Shown: in pieces, positions 31,235-43,400 of the stretch | Numbering within the stretch: the stretch's first letter is position 1 | Layout of the letters: each line of letters opens with the position of its first letter | From: Cyclotella cryptica | Taxonomy: Eukaryota; Bacillariophyta; Thalassiosirophyceae; Thalassiosirales; Thalassiosiraceae | DNA length: 64,000 nt | NCBI GenBank assembly: GCA_013187285.1 | Contig: JABMIG010000059.1 | Location: 438,258 to 502,257 of the forward strand | Direction: 5' to 3' | Translations under genes and position numbers: made by a program | The notes under the pieces: generated by a model | The model's input: only the letters and a program-made list of their open reading frames with translations | What the model was told of the DNA's origin: nothing | Database searches by the model: none

Positions 31235-32041
31235 TCCATTGCTGCCATCAATACAGTTCACAAAAAGAGTTTTTGTTTTTATAACTAACAGCATTTTAAA
31301 TTGAGTATACTGGTGTTACTCACAAGACTGCATCCTTATTTTGTAAACAAAAGGTGGGAAATTTACTTACCGTGTTCAATTGTACCCTATGAGAGCTTGG
31401 CTTGTTCTGTTACCTGGTTTGAGTCATTATATAGTTTGATTTTTTACAGTTGTTAATTTCAGCAACATGACCAGTGACAGTGATAAAAATTCATAAAAAT
31501 CTGATAGCACTTTATTTTTCATGCATTGTCATCAACCTGGATTTTACAGTCAGGTGAGCACTTCAAAACTGAGCGTAGGATATAATTTCATGAGTAAGAA
31601 TAAATTTATCACAGATATGTAAGTTAGTACTGCTTTTGGTTTTCATGTCACCCAATGCATTTTTCACCATTTTCATTTTTCAATAATAATGCTGCCCCCA
31701 CTTCTACAGTGCCTGGTCAAGTAAGAAGACATTACCCTGATTGCCCTCCACCTGTTATGTCTTAAGCACAGAATGGAGCAATGGTGAGTTTTTACTCCTT
31801 CTTGTTTTTATGCTACCACCTCCAACACACCATTTCAATTGTAATGGTCATCAACCCCTGCTACAAACACATGAAAAGATAGCTGTCATCCTCCATTGCA
31901 ATGAACTAGACAAGAGAGTTGGAGATGGTGTGCTTTTGTTGTTTTCTTTTTATTCCTCCTATGTTGTTTTCTTTTTATTCCTCCGATCTCCATCTCATTT
32001 CTCACCAGATCTACTTCCATGGGAGTTGTGGGAAATGTGCC
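31235..32041. other. AT-rich stretch, no feature seen
   Basis: About 800 bp leading up to the microsatellite. Short pyrimidine-rich runs and a duplicated TTGTTTTCTTTTTATTCCTCC segment near 31938-31985 are present. No gene is supported. Confidence 0.4.
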
Positions 32042-32203
<162 letters not shown>

Positions 32204-32764
32204 AACCAAGTCCCTCAAGTCGGTGGGTCTGTAAGATGGAATGTCTTAATCTTGTATGCACGTCAGTGTAGTGTTCTTGCATGCTATATGACACCATATA
32301 TGTCTGAGAGCGCGAAACTCCATCTGGCTGTGTGTAATACTATGTATTTTATCGTAAGTAGAGTTACGAAAAGGTGTAAGGAAAGTACCAGGGAAAGTTA
32401 CAGCTGTGTATGTAATAACTTATACGATGTAAGTATTAGTGACAAAACCCATGAGTAATTTACCGACAGTTGATTTGTGTAGGTACAACAGAAGACTATC
32501 TGTAAGCACCAATCCTTATGTTGTGTTGCTACTCATGAAATTTATAAGGCAGAAACTATAGATTACATATGTCACTACTGTTGCTCATCAGTGGTAACGA
32601 CTTTTAGAAATATGGCGTTGATTCTTTAAGTTTTGTTATGTTGTTATTGATGCCGTATTAATTATTACATGAACACTACAGACTGAAGTTGCACAAACAG
32701 TAGTCTAAATGCAAAAAGTTGTATGTCATAGATCAATCAACAAAAATCTAAAAACAACCAAATG
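32204..32764. other. AT-rich stretch, no feature seen
   Basis: Around 560 bp with no ORF of coding appearance and no repeat that I recognise. Confidence 0.4.
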
Positions 32765-33913
32765 ACACCTTGCACTTGGCATCCCTGTTCCTTTTCATTG
32801 TTGGGTTGTACCAATGGGAAGGGAGGTGCCAAATTCAGCCTGGGGGCTGAGATATTCGCTGTGGAGAGGACATAGCAGAAAGATTTTAATTGAAAAAATC
32901 CCTGGTGAAGAAGAATTGTAAAACATTAACCTCCATTTCTTTCTTACCTTCGCTTGGCACTCCTGTTACTTTTTGTTGTTAGCTTTGTGGAAATGGGAGT
33001 GGTGGTGCCAAATTCAGCCTATGGGCTGAGATATCCACAGTGGCGTGAACAGTGCAAACAATTAAATTGAAAAATCAGTTGTGAAGATGAATGGTAAAAA
33101 GTCGAACTCCTTTTTTCTTACCTTTCACTCGGCGCTCCTGCTCCTTTCTGTTGTTGGCATTGCGGCGATGGGTGTGGAGGTGCCAAAGTCAGCCTGGGGG
33201 CTGAGATATCCACTATGGCGTGGACAGTGCAAAACAATTTAATTGAAAAATTAGTAGCAAAGAAGTGCGGTAAAAAGTTGAACTCCTTTCTTCTTGCCTT
33301 GCGCCGGCACCCCTGATCCTTGCTGTTGTTGGATTTGTGGCGATGGGAAAGGCGGTGCCAAATTCAGCCTAGGAGCTGAAATATCCACTATGGCGCGGAC
33401 CATCATAACAATTTAATTGAAAAAATTAGTAGCGAAGAAGCACGGTAAAAAATAGAAACTCTATGTTTTCTTACCTTGCGCTCAGAGCTCATATTCCTTG
33501 CTGTTGTTGTCGTTTTGGCGATGGGAGCGGTGGTGCTAAATTCAGCCTGGTGGCTGAGATATCCACTATGGCGCGGACGGTGCAAAAGAATTTAATTGAA
33601 AAAATTAGTCGAGAACAATCACAAACAGTCAAAACTCCATTTTTTTCTCACCTTGCGCTTGGCGCCCCTCGTTCTTGTTGTTGTTAGAGCAACATCGACA
33701 AGAGCGGCAGGGTCAAATTCATTCTGGTGACTGAGATATACACTGTGGTGCGGACAGTGCAGAACAATTTAATTGAAAAAATTAGTCGTGAAGAAGCATG
33801 GCAAAAACCTAACTCCATATTTTCTTACCTTGCGCTCAGCGCCCCTCATCCTTGTTGTTCTTATCTTAACAGCGATGGTAGCGGCAGGGCCAAATTCATT
33901 ATGGTGGCTGAGA
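32765..33913. repeat. Satellite of ~177-bp units, about 6.5 copies
   Basis: The marker GGTGCCAAATTCAGCCTGGG, or a close variant, recurs at 32825, 33004, 33179, 33354, 33532, 33711 and 33887, spacing 175-179 bp. Each unit also holds CTGAGATATCCACTATGGCG, TTTAATTGAAAAAATTAGT and TTGTTGTTGT words. Copies diverge visibly, most at the right end, so the array is old and not recently homogenised. The frames through it differ between copies and are not convincing protein. Confidence 0.9.
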
Positions 33914-36032
33914 TCGAAGGGTTTGATTTGGACGGTAGAAAGAGTCCATCGTGGTTATGATTTGAGATAATTTTTTGGGAGGGGCAGCGAAGTAATGTAT
34001 GGTATTGTACTTGTGATGGGATGTTGTACGGTACCATACTTAACATCATGTCGGAAAATTAATTTCCCGACAGGCCGTGACTAGGCCTTTTTGAAAATTG
34101 CATCATAATAAGATCCTTAAGTCAGGACCTTTCATTTCCCGATTACAGCCACACATACATGTCACATAAGTAATTGAGCACCCACCTAGCACCCACACAA
34201 ATAATAATTGAAGTATATTTATAGGAAATGCATGTAACCTAAGTTAAGGGTTGATTAACTTGCTACTAACAGACTTAAGACTAATTAAACTCACAAGAAG
34301 TGAAAAAATCTGGGATTACTACTTTTGGCATACGCAACTCTTCACATACACTGACTTTTCCGACATACAACATGTAAGTATACTCACGATACATGTATGC
34401 TTTATTATGTCAGACTTGACTACACTTATAAAATAAGCGCATATTACTGACCTTAAATATCTATCTTACTCCTAAACTCTGACTTACGGGCTCTCAGACA
34501 TAAAATAAGTATGGTTAAGGGGTATTATGTACGAATGATATGTGTCTGTAATTGAATACAGTGCAATACAATATTATGTAAAACAACATGTATAGAATGC
34601 TCATAAGGAGACTTCCCCAAATCCCAAAGAATTCTTGACCTATTATGTGTCAATTTTGTCCATGCTCAGGTCTCATTTCAAGGCGTAAAAATAATAGGTA
34701 TATTATGCACCACAAAGGTCAACTATTTCTGCATCTTCCCCATTTACTAAGCCAAAAGGGACGATCTCTAAATAATGGACGAAAAATAGAAAAGTACCTT
34801 TTCATAGATAGTACCATTTTTGTTGAATTCAGTGCTATCTTATAAAAAGGAGTAGAAATAAAGCAGTACCGTTTATAGAGATAGCACCTCCTTACGTAGG
34901 AAATAGTATGAAATCAACTACAAAAATGAAAACAGTACTGTTTCCAAAGACCGAACCGTTTTCAACCAAAACGGGACTATATTAGAAAAAGGTACTGTTT
35001 TATTTTTGTACCGTTTTTCAAGACAGTACCTTTATGCACCAAAATGGAACAATCTTAGAAAATGGAACTATCTTACAAGACCACGCAATTCTTGAGGTAC
35101 GGTGTTTGAGACAGTCATCATACCATACATACAACTACTCTAGAGTGAGTCAGTAATTGATGTCACATTGGTCACATTCTTTGGCATGTGAGCACAGGAG
35201 GAAGTTATCTTGTCAGAAGAATATACTCCTACGGCTAAATCTAATAGGGACACTCAAAGAGGTAATATTGAAAATATTGCACGGTACCTACATGGGATGT
35301 GGCCACAACAGCAGCAGATGGAAAGCAGCATATGGTACCTTTTACTTTTATTAGGACGTGATCCTACACTTTATAATCAAACTATGCTTCCATTAGGTAC
35401 AATCCAAATGTGGCATCCCGCTTTCATTCTCGTAACTCCATGGACATGACACCCCTACTCCACAGCAACAACCAAACAATAGTTGATTGTGAGCTATCGC
35501 TGTTCTAATATTTTATTCCTCCCATGTTCATCTCATATTTACCATGTCTAAATTCCAATTAAAAATTGTCCATCAAACAAAATAAACCACTGAGACCCCC
35601 CTCCCCTAGCTGCAAAGAGAGCAAGGAAGGGGTTAAAGTGAGTCTTTGCTGCTTTTATCAATCCGCCTCTAAATCACATTCCCACCTGTTAATTCTCCAT
35701 TAAAGATGTTGCTCCCACATGGTTTCCCACCTCTCCCCAGCCCGCTGGCATAATCAGACTCATATGATGATTAGCAAAGAGCACATAATAGCCTTGAAAT
35801 GACACACTGATATTGATTATCAAAAAAGTTGATTGTTTAATATTATTGACCTGCTTTTAAGGTCACAAACCAAGTATACACTGACAGCATCATTTAATTA
35901 GTGAAATAAATCAAATTTGCATTCAGCAACTATCCAATGTTTTCCGCCTTAAGTGTATGTTATTGATTTATGTGCATCATTTCTCAATGCTAAAGAATCA
36001 GCGTCAATATCAAATAGCATAAGTAATTCTCA
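33914..36032. other. AT-rich gene-poor stretch
   Basis: No gene is supported. Between about 34,740 and 35,110 the words GTACCGTTTT, ACAGTACC and AAAACAGTACTG recur in both orientations, giving a weakly structured, repeat-like patch. Elsewhere I see nothing. Confidence 0.4.
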
Positions 36033-36565
36033 GGCATATGTGCTATCAGACAAATATCTACCATAAATTGTCAGTTTTAAGTCATATGTCCCATCAGACA
36101 GATATCTCCCAGAGTACTGATTAATGATGCAAGTGAAAGCATTTACATTTTCAATGTGGTCAAGGCATAGTGGTCACATTTATATGGTGTTGCCTAGGTC
36201 ATGCCAAGATAAGGGACATTTTTTGTTCTGGTTGTGAGTATTTCCAGTCAGAAACAAGTAAAGGGGTCCAATATCCTTTGGTTTCTCCCTGAGTGTATAT
36301 TGTTTATTTGTAAATGTTATGTCTTGATTCCAAAGATATAAAGCAGTCTAATGAATTATCATTTGTAAACATCCATATGTCTCATGAGACAAATAACTGT
36401 CAGATTAGTGATTGATGATGTAATGAAAGCAGAAGCAGTAATATGAGCACCTAAGTCATGGAGTTGAGTTCACATTGAAGTATTCCACCTATGTCATGCC
36501 TAGATAAGGGCCTTTTTTGTTCTGGTTGTGAGAATTCAAATTAATAACCAGTAAAAGATTCTAAT
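36033..36565. repeat. Diverged tandem duplication, ~190-bp similar blocks
   Basis: Blocks 36081-36271 and 36372-36565 share, in the same order, CATATGTC(C/T)CAT.AGACA, ATTGATGATG-like, GTCATGCC.AGATAAGGG and TTTTTTGTTCTGGTTGTGAG. A shorter partial match begins near 36033. Divergence is high, so the duplication is old. No coding frame. Confidence 0.6.
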
Positions 36566-37355
36566 TACTGATATTGTAGATGGTAACAAATCTGAATTTG
36601 AAATTTTTCATATCTGAACTGACAGATTGCAAATGTTAATTTATTATTTCTTCCACAAAAAAGTACACCTTTGCAATGTTTGAAAGTAAACACATCTTCA
36701 GATTTTATATGTGTGTGAGGTACATAACAGACTGGATTGGACTTGCTGAAAATATCTTAGAGTTATCCTATCTTGTGCAATTGCGGCTCATTGATAAAAA
36801 AATTCTTTACTTGTACTACTTCAAAAAGCAGATGGCAACTTCACCAACTTAAATAAATTATTCAGTATCTATGAATAACCATAACTAACGGTCAATAATG
36901 AATGAGTATGTCTATGAATGAATATGTATTTGTACACCAATAGGAAAACGAAGTATGATGTATCACCATGAAAGCAAGGATGAATGATTCATTTATAACA
37001 TTTAAAACAGTTAGAAACTAGCACTACACTGTATTATTCTAGCATGTACACTATGTAAAAATTCTGATTACCATAACATTGTATATTAGATCTATCCCTG
37101 CATTCGGAATACATTTGTCTGTGCTGCCTTCCAGCCTTAATGTGGGGGGCAATTAACAGTACAATTGGCAAAAAGAATGTTGTCTTTAAAAATATGATTG
37201 CTGTTGATTCATCTTCTAATGTTCTAGAAGGGTGTGGAGTTCTGATAACTCCTTACACACAAATTGTCATGGTCTGTCAGTAATACCTCTCTGTCATCTG
37301 TTTGTTTACTTCAAGATACTCCAAACATGAATGCTAACTGAGGGGTGTTATATCC
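36566..37355. other. AT-rich stretch, no feature seen
   Basis: About 790 bp with no ORF, repeat or RNA gene that I can support. Confidence 0.4.
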
Positions 37356-37634
37356 TTACAAATAGGCTGCATCAAAAGCTAGGTACCCTTGACAGATACG
37401 GGGCAGACATGGGCATTCATACCAGTAACTAGCTTTTGTGAAATTGCATATCGTTTTCCTATCACATGTTGCATTTAAATCTGCAATACCAATGGAAAGA
37501 TGAGTAAAACCATGAGAGCAAAGCTCATCACAAGTAAAACAAGTCATGACACAACATGAGCTTGCATCAGGACTTGAAAAATCATACTTACCATAAAACC
37601 TGGAATATAAGTACCAGCAGATTATAAATCCCAA
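37356..37634 (-). CDS. Cysteine-rich exon-like segment of an unidentified gene
   Basis: The frame contains about 12 cysteines in a short span: SSCCVMTCFTCDELCSHGF, then DLNATCDRKTICNFTK and YWYECPCLPRICQGY. It is preceded by a plausible intron edge (CCAG and GTAAGT nearby), so it is probably part of a spliced extracellular or secreted protein. Its CxxC…CxxxC…GF pattern is loosely like the cysteine-rich segment at 29155-29360. No neighbouring exon is secure. It could also be a relic. Confidence 0.3.
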   Translation of the reverse strand: MGFIICWYLYSRFYGKYDFSSPDASSCCVMTCFTCDELCSHGFTHLSIGIADLNATCDRKTICNFTKASYWYECPCLPRICQGYLAFDAAYL

Positions 37635-39132
37635 CGGGCTAATTCCATGAACATGTGTACTTCACCGGTATTTAATCCTCTCAAATGGAACAAAAACACC
37701 AAGAGTACTTCCCACAGACATCAATAACACACCCACATGTCTCTCTCCCAGTGACTCAAGACTGTTACAAAAAACTCAGATGCCATGGGAAGTCATCACA
37801 CAACTGGCATACATGTCGGAGAGGGACAGCATGGATGGGCAAGGATGGCAAAAGGGCAGGAGCGATACAATATGGTGACTTCAAAGTAAATAGGGTAAGG
37901 TTTAAAGGTACTAACAACTTTTCATTTTGGGTTCAAAATGCTTACTTGCTCCTGATTATAAGTTCCACCAAAATGTATCTTTTGTACATTTGTGATACCT
38001 ATAATCTGGGATTTACGGTAGATAACTTAAAATGGAGACATAATCATAATATCTGATCACATATTTTTGTATCTTTAGATAAAGTTTTTTAGTTTGGCAC
38101 TGACAAGTTCTTTAGGACTTCATTGTCAAGGTATTTGTGAAAATGATAGCGACACATTTGCCACTAATGTCACTTAGCTTCATGCGGTGTGAATTATCCC
38201 ATTTTTCTACAGGCTACTTACTCCCATGACCCTTGTTTCAAAGCAAAAATATCTCTTTGGATTGTCTGCACCACGAAATCATCTGCAAACATTGTTAGGT
38301 TAATGCTGTGTCCCTTTGCACTTGGCAAGTGATATCTCAATCAGGATTCTAACTAATCAGAAATCACCAAAGTAAAGAGATTACAGCTTTCAGAGATCCT
38401 CAATTTTCATAACCAAATTTGATATGAGTATATTGCCACATCATACCTGAAAATCTCAATTATTAAAGAATCAGTTGTTAGATTGTCCAACACAAGATTG
38501 GGTTCCAACACCATCCATGCTATTATGTAAATGTTAATGGTAGACCTTATTGAAGGAATATGATAGTGATAGGTATAGTTTGGTAGCTAGTTGTTCACAT
38601 TTGTCACAAGTTGCATTGGGTATAAGGTTCTCTGTGATAAGCAGATTGCACATTTTGAAATATGATTTTGGATTCAATGAGGGGCAGGTCTTGGAAGATT
38701 CTTGTCATCGGTCTCTCCACTGCAGAGAGACACCCGAAATAATATTGCTTCGTTTTGTTATTTTGTTTTTACGTGTCATTGATTCATCTCTATTTCGAAT
38801 TTTAGATTGTTCCCTTCTCTGTTTATGGTGACTTTCAATCCAAAGGCTGCAACAGACTAATATTTATGTTATACACATGTGTTGATGCCTCTTCATGAAG
38901 CATGAAAATGTGTGATACTGCATCGTATTGATACTTATGACAATTGCTTCAAAGACCTGAAACAATAGAGAAGTGAAGTGTGTCAACTGAAATATATTTT
39001 GTGTGTATGCCCTAAAAATACAAGCGTATAGCTGCGACTGTGAAAAACGCTACACGATGCGACAGATCACCACTAGCAAAGCAATATGTCATGTCACCAC
39101 ATTTTACACGGCAATATAACATATCATTTCCA
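37635..39132. other. AT-rich stretch, no gene supported
   Basis: Small open frames occur (for example 37685-38056 and 38550-38831, plus strand), but their composition is not coding-like. No repeat stands out. Confidence 0.4.
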
Positions 39133-39843
39133 TCACTCCACTTTTTTCAAGACCTTTTCAATGCCCAATTTCTTCGCTGGAGGTTGCGCCTTTTGTACTG
39201 CCTTACCAAACCAAATTGTTCCAACGGTGTACTCTTTATCGCGGGAAAACCCTACTGCTTCTGCAAACCTCTCATCAAAATTTACCGCCCCCGTTGTCCA
39301 CTTTGTTGCAATACCCTGAGAATGCAACGAGAGGCAAAGGTTTTGAATGGCGCAACAGCAAGCTGCGTAGTCTTCTCTGGCCAAACTCATTGGATTATCC
39401 ATCGCGTTAGGTCGATCCTGATCTCTCACACAAGTTACCACCAGCCATCCCGGCATTTGCCGCCATCGTTTCAATTTTTTCTCTCCCGCCTCAATCCCTT
39501 TTGTTGCTGAAACAATATCTGCGTTGATTTAACACACTCGTTCGATTGATTTGGGCCCCAATAGATAAAACCTCCATGGTTCTGTTCGCTTATGATTGGG
39601 AGCATATATTGCAGCATTGATTGCTCGTTGTAATGCATTTTCCCAGTTGGCTGGTAGAGTGGGCTCAAAGTCGTTGGCGGTTCTTCTTGTCAAGATATTT
39701 CTGTATACCTCATTGGATCGAGTCTGAGGTCTCGCATTGAAGGCCGTATAGATCGATTTTGAACAACAGATTGACGAGGTTTGGAAGGAATGTGTCATGG
39801 CAACTAGATGCGCCATCATGACAATAAACATTGAAGGATTCAT
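39133..39843 (-). pseudogene. Nitroreductase-family flavoprotein with one in-frame stop
   Basis: One frame from ATG 39843 to the stop at 39133 would give about 236 residues, interrupted only by a TAA at 39531-39529 (codon 105). After an N-terminal hydrophobic leader with THSFQTS, a possible plastid signal/transit boundary, come ILTRRTANDFEP (phosphate-binding Arg-rich start of the nitroreductase fold), APNHKRTEPWRFYLLGP, MPGWLVVTCVR and REDYAACCCAIQNLCLSLHSQGIATKWTTG. These match FMN-dependent YdjA-like nitroreductases. The sequence beyond the stop stays in frame and conserved, so the break is recent, or an unusually short intron (15 or 27 nt with GT-AG ends is possible), or a read error. A Copia LTR begins 159 bp upstream. 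Confidence 0.75.
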
Positions 39844-40001
39844 TGTCTATTGTCGAGAGTTTAGAGTAAATTTCTGCGTAAAGTGAAAGGTACAAATGGT
39901 AAAGATGATTTTGAGTTTTGTGATGCAACGAAGTAGAAAAAGATAACCTCAACAGATTGCGTGTGCGAATGTTGACGGTAAAGAAACTCGCACAACATCA
40001 T

Positions 40002-40280
40002 TGTTGGCGATCGACTTCCACCGGAGCTATATGGCAGGGATCACCCTAACCTGAGGCTACGCGGGATGGTTGTTTTCAGTTCTACACTTTCTCGTAATTG
40101 GTAATTGGTAAACTACTAATTACTGAATTATGAGCCATCTGGTGATGACGGGGCTCTACCAATCACTCCGCTACCACTTGTGCCCAAGAGCGTGATCTGT
40201 GCCTGTGCTGCGTCCCGTATGTGTCCATACTCGCATATGTATCCGCTGTATCCTTTTTACACATCTTTTGTGTGCCAACA
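40002..40280 (-). repeat. Copia LTR (3' LTR with respect to coding strand)
   Basis: 279 bp with TGTTGGC…GCCAACA inverted ends, nearly identical to 45518-45795. It lies 159 bp from the nitroreductase start codon, where LTR promoter activity could matter. Confidence 0.9.
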
Positions 40281-40422
40281 CACTCCTGTGAGTCCACATT
40301 TCTCGTTGTCTCAGAAACATGGGACTCAACACTAGGGCTCGTCTGACGTGCCATAATTCTCTGGTGATGTTCTGACAGCAGCGCATTGGTGTCTACGGTT
40401 CCAAATTCATCCCGCGTACAGT

Positions 40423-43400
40423 TCATGATGATGTTGCGGAATCGACGGAACTTTGCCCCACCCAGGGGCTTCGTGAAGAAATCCCCACCATTTCATCGGT
40501 AGGACAATACTGGATCTTGACGTGGCCACGTTCTTGACAATTGGCAACAAAAAAATAGCGTATGTTCATGTGCCTTGTTTGTTTGCTGCTTGATGCCCTT
40601 CCGTTTGTTTCGAGCAGCATTGCGCTTTGGTTGTCCTGGTGTATGATGCTCGGCATGAGTGGGTACCCTTGCTCCTTGAGGAAATATCGGGTCTAGAGGA
40701 TGGACGGCATGTTGTCATGCACTGCCACTGTTTCTGCTTCAGTCGAGCTGGTGGTGTTGATTTTCTGTTTGTTTGATGAACCATTCATCATTCCCTTGCC
40801 AAAGGTCATGAATGACCCTGAGTGGCTTTTCATGTCATCGTGTACGGCAAAGGCCCCATCGATGAACCAGTGGTTCTGATCGAGGTATGCGGCCTCCATG
40901 GTGAGTGTGAGGAACTTGGTGCGGCGGAGATATTTTATCACCCGTGCCAGTTTCTTGTAGTCGTCTTCGTCAGGTTCCCTGACCCTTGTGCACAAAAAAG
41001 CAATGGCGGTGTGAATATCTGGCCGTCCACGTTTGCAGGCGTACAGCAACTGAGCAGTCACCCGGTGGAAGAGATCAGACTTCTCTGCATCTAATTTTGG
41101 TACGTCTTGTCTTGTCCTGAACAGATGTTCTGCCGCCGGAGTGCTGGCAGTTCCATCCATGTCGTTTGGCAGCTCTTTCAACACTTCGTAAATGTATTTC
41201 TCCATGTTGATCGTGAACTTACCCTTTGCCGAGAAGTCCAGCGTCATCCCTAAGTAGCCGTGCACTTTGCCGCGATGCACGGTCATCACACCTACTCTCC
41301 CATATTCGTCATTCAACGACTTGATAATGTCGTCGATAACCTTCAAATCCATATGGGAGATCTTGAGGTCATCGACATGCCGCACGATGGTGAGTTGTTT
41401 TCCGTTAACCTTTTTATTTGCTATGCACCAGTCATACGGGTTGATTGTAAACCCTCTCATTTTTAGACTTTTCACCAGCTTTTTCCAGAACAGTGCAGCT
41501 GCCTTGAGGGTACCATATAGGGCCACGTTCAATAGGCAATAGATGAATGCATGTCCGCGCTTGTGGTGCACGTACTCTTGGTAAGTCTCTGGCGATATTT
41601 TTGCCAGTAGCTCAGCCATTCTTCCGTCTAACACCACGTGCACCTTTTCCTCAGTAGGTGGCATCCGAGTCTGTAGAAATGCTCCAGGGATATCGAGTGT
41701 TGCCACATCGCGCCCTTCGTAAGCATCGATGACACATGTCATAATCATACCTGCCAGGGATGCGGTGGACGATGATGTCTCACTTTTTGGGGTGTATACC
41801 CTTTGCTTTCTTCCGTCAGCGCATCCTCTGCCTTTTACATCTCCATCTCTCTTTTCCTTCAGGTACATTAGGTATTTGAGTGCATGAGCCCTCTCGTCCT
41901 CAGTGAGTTCGAACCAGTGCTTGGGCTGAAATCCATCCATGTCATGTATTTGCTTTAGTTCTTTCTGCATGGCCTCCTCACCGCGCTCTTGGAACATTTT
42001 TAGTCCCTTCCGCCACCCCATTTGTTCCGTCAGGAATAGGTATTCAGCAAGGAGGGAAACTGCATCCATGTTGAGCTCAGCTTGCTGCTGCATTCTCTCG
42101 ACTTCTGGTAGCCCTTCCTTCCATCCTAGGGTCTCGGTGAGAAACAGCCATTCTACCTCGTCTTTGTTGAGGGATTGTTCCTGCACGTCCATGTTCTCAT
42201 CAAATTGTAGCAGCATGATGCCCTGATTCTCAGTCCCCTCAGTTCCAAAGACATTGTACTCTCGTCGCGGCTGTTTTCGTAGGCTCATTCTCACGCCTTG
42301 TCCGGGCACTTGGTAGGTTCGCTAGTGTACTGCTTCTGCCTCATTCGTGTCCTCATCTTGTTCTTCTGGAATAGCAGGGATTTGTTCATCCACTCCTGTG
42401 TTTACGATGTCGTCGGGTGTGTCCACTCCTGTGGTGTCGATGTCTTGATTGTCCACTCCTGCAGTTTGCTCTTGATCATCCACTCCTGCGCTTTCTGGGT
42501 CGAATGCGTTGTCTTGGTCATTCGCCTCGTCGTCGAAATTGTTGTCGTTGTCGTCATTGTCTGCGTTGTTGTCAGCGTTGTTGTCTGCGTTGTTGGAGCT
42601 GTTGTCCCCATCATCATCGCTGTCGCTGTCTGGCTGGTATGACTCGTCGTCATCGTCTGTGTCGTGATTCTCGACAGCCCCCACTCCTGCGGGCTGACCG
42701 ATGTCATCAGGGAGCACGTGCTTGTCATCTTCGTCTGGTAGTCCTTGGTACACGATGTCAAGATTCTCATTGCGGATGTTGGTGAAGGCAAGCTGTCGGT
42801 GGGCCTTGGCACTGCGGGCGAGGCGATGTACTTGGTCTACCACTACTGATGGCATTGGAAGTGACGTCCAGTCTCGACGGTTGATTCTGCGGCCCGTGTC
42901 GAGTGCGATAAAGTAGTATCCTCCTTGTGTGTTTCCTGTTGGGCGAGTGGCGATGGCGCCCACGGTACGTGCGCCCATGCTGTTGTCATGTTCTTCATGT
43001 GTTTGGACATACTCACCGAACTCGATTTTGCAATGAGCATTGAAATCCAATTTTCGGTTCAGGACTAGTTCTGATGGACTTTGGGTGTGGGAGATGCCGC
43101 CTTATATTGCGAACATGTTGCGCCAGAATACTTGCGAATACACAAGCTCAACTATGAACACTGGAGGTACAAACTGGAAGGGAAGCATGTTGTATGCAGC
43201 GCAGACTCTCATTTGATGGTTCTGTTATACCGCTCGATTTTGGGTACGTGTTCGTCGCGGGAGACCACGTTAATGACTGCCCCTAGATCTACCAGTTCGC
43301 CTCGCATTGATTCGAACTGGTTGTCGGCAAGGATGACGGCGACGCGGAAACCGCGGCTTGCATACACACCCATCACTACTTTGAAGTGGCTGAGGATGGT

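Noticed and set aside
32800-33970. Overlapping frames in the 177-bp satellite as a repeat protein
   Set aside because: The unit length varies between 175 and 179 bp, so the frame changes between copies; no start or conserved peptide.
39529-39531. A non-standard genetic code (stop codons read as amino acids)
   Set aside because: gyrA, the GMC gene and the other complete genes end normally at TGA, TAA or TAG, and the few in-frame stops are isolated.
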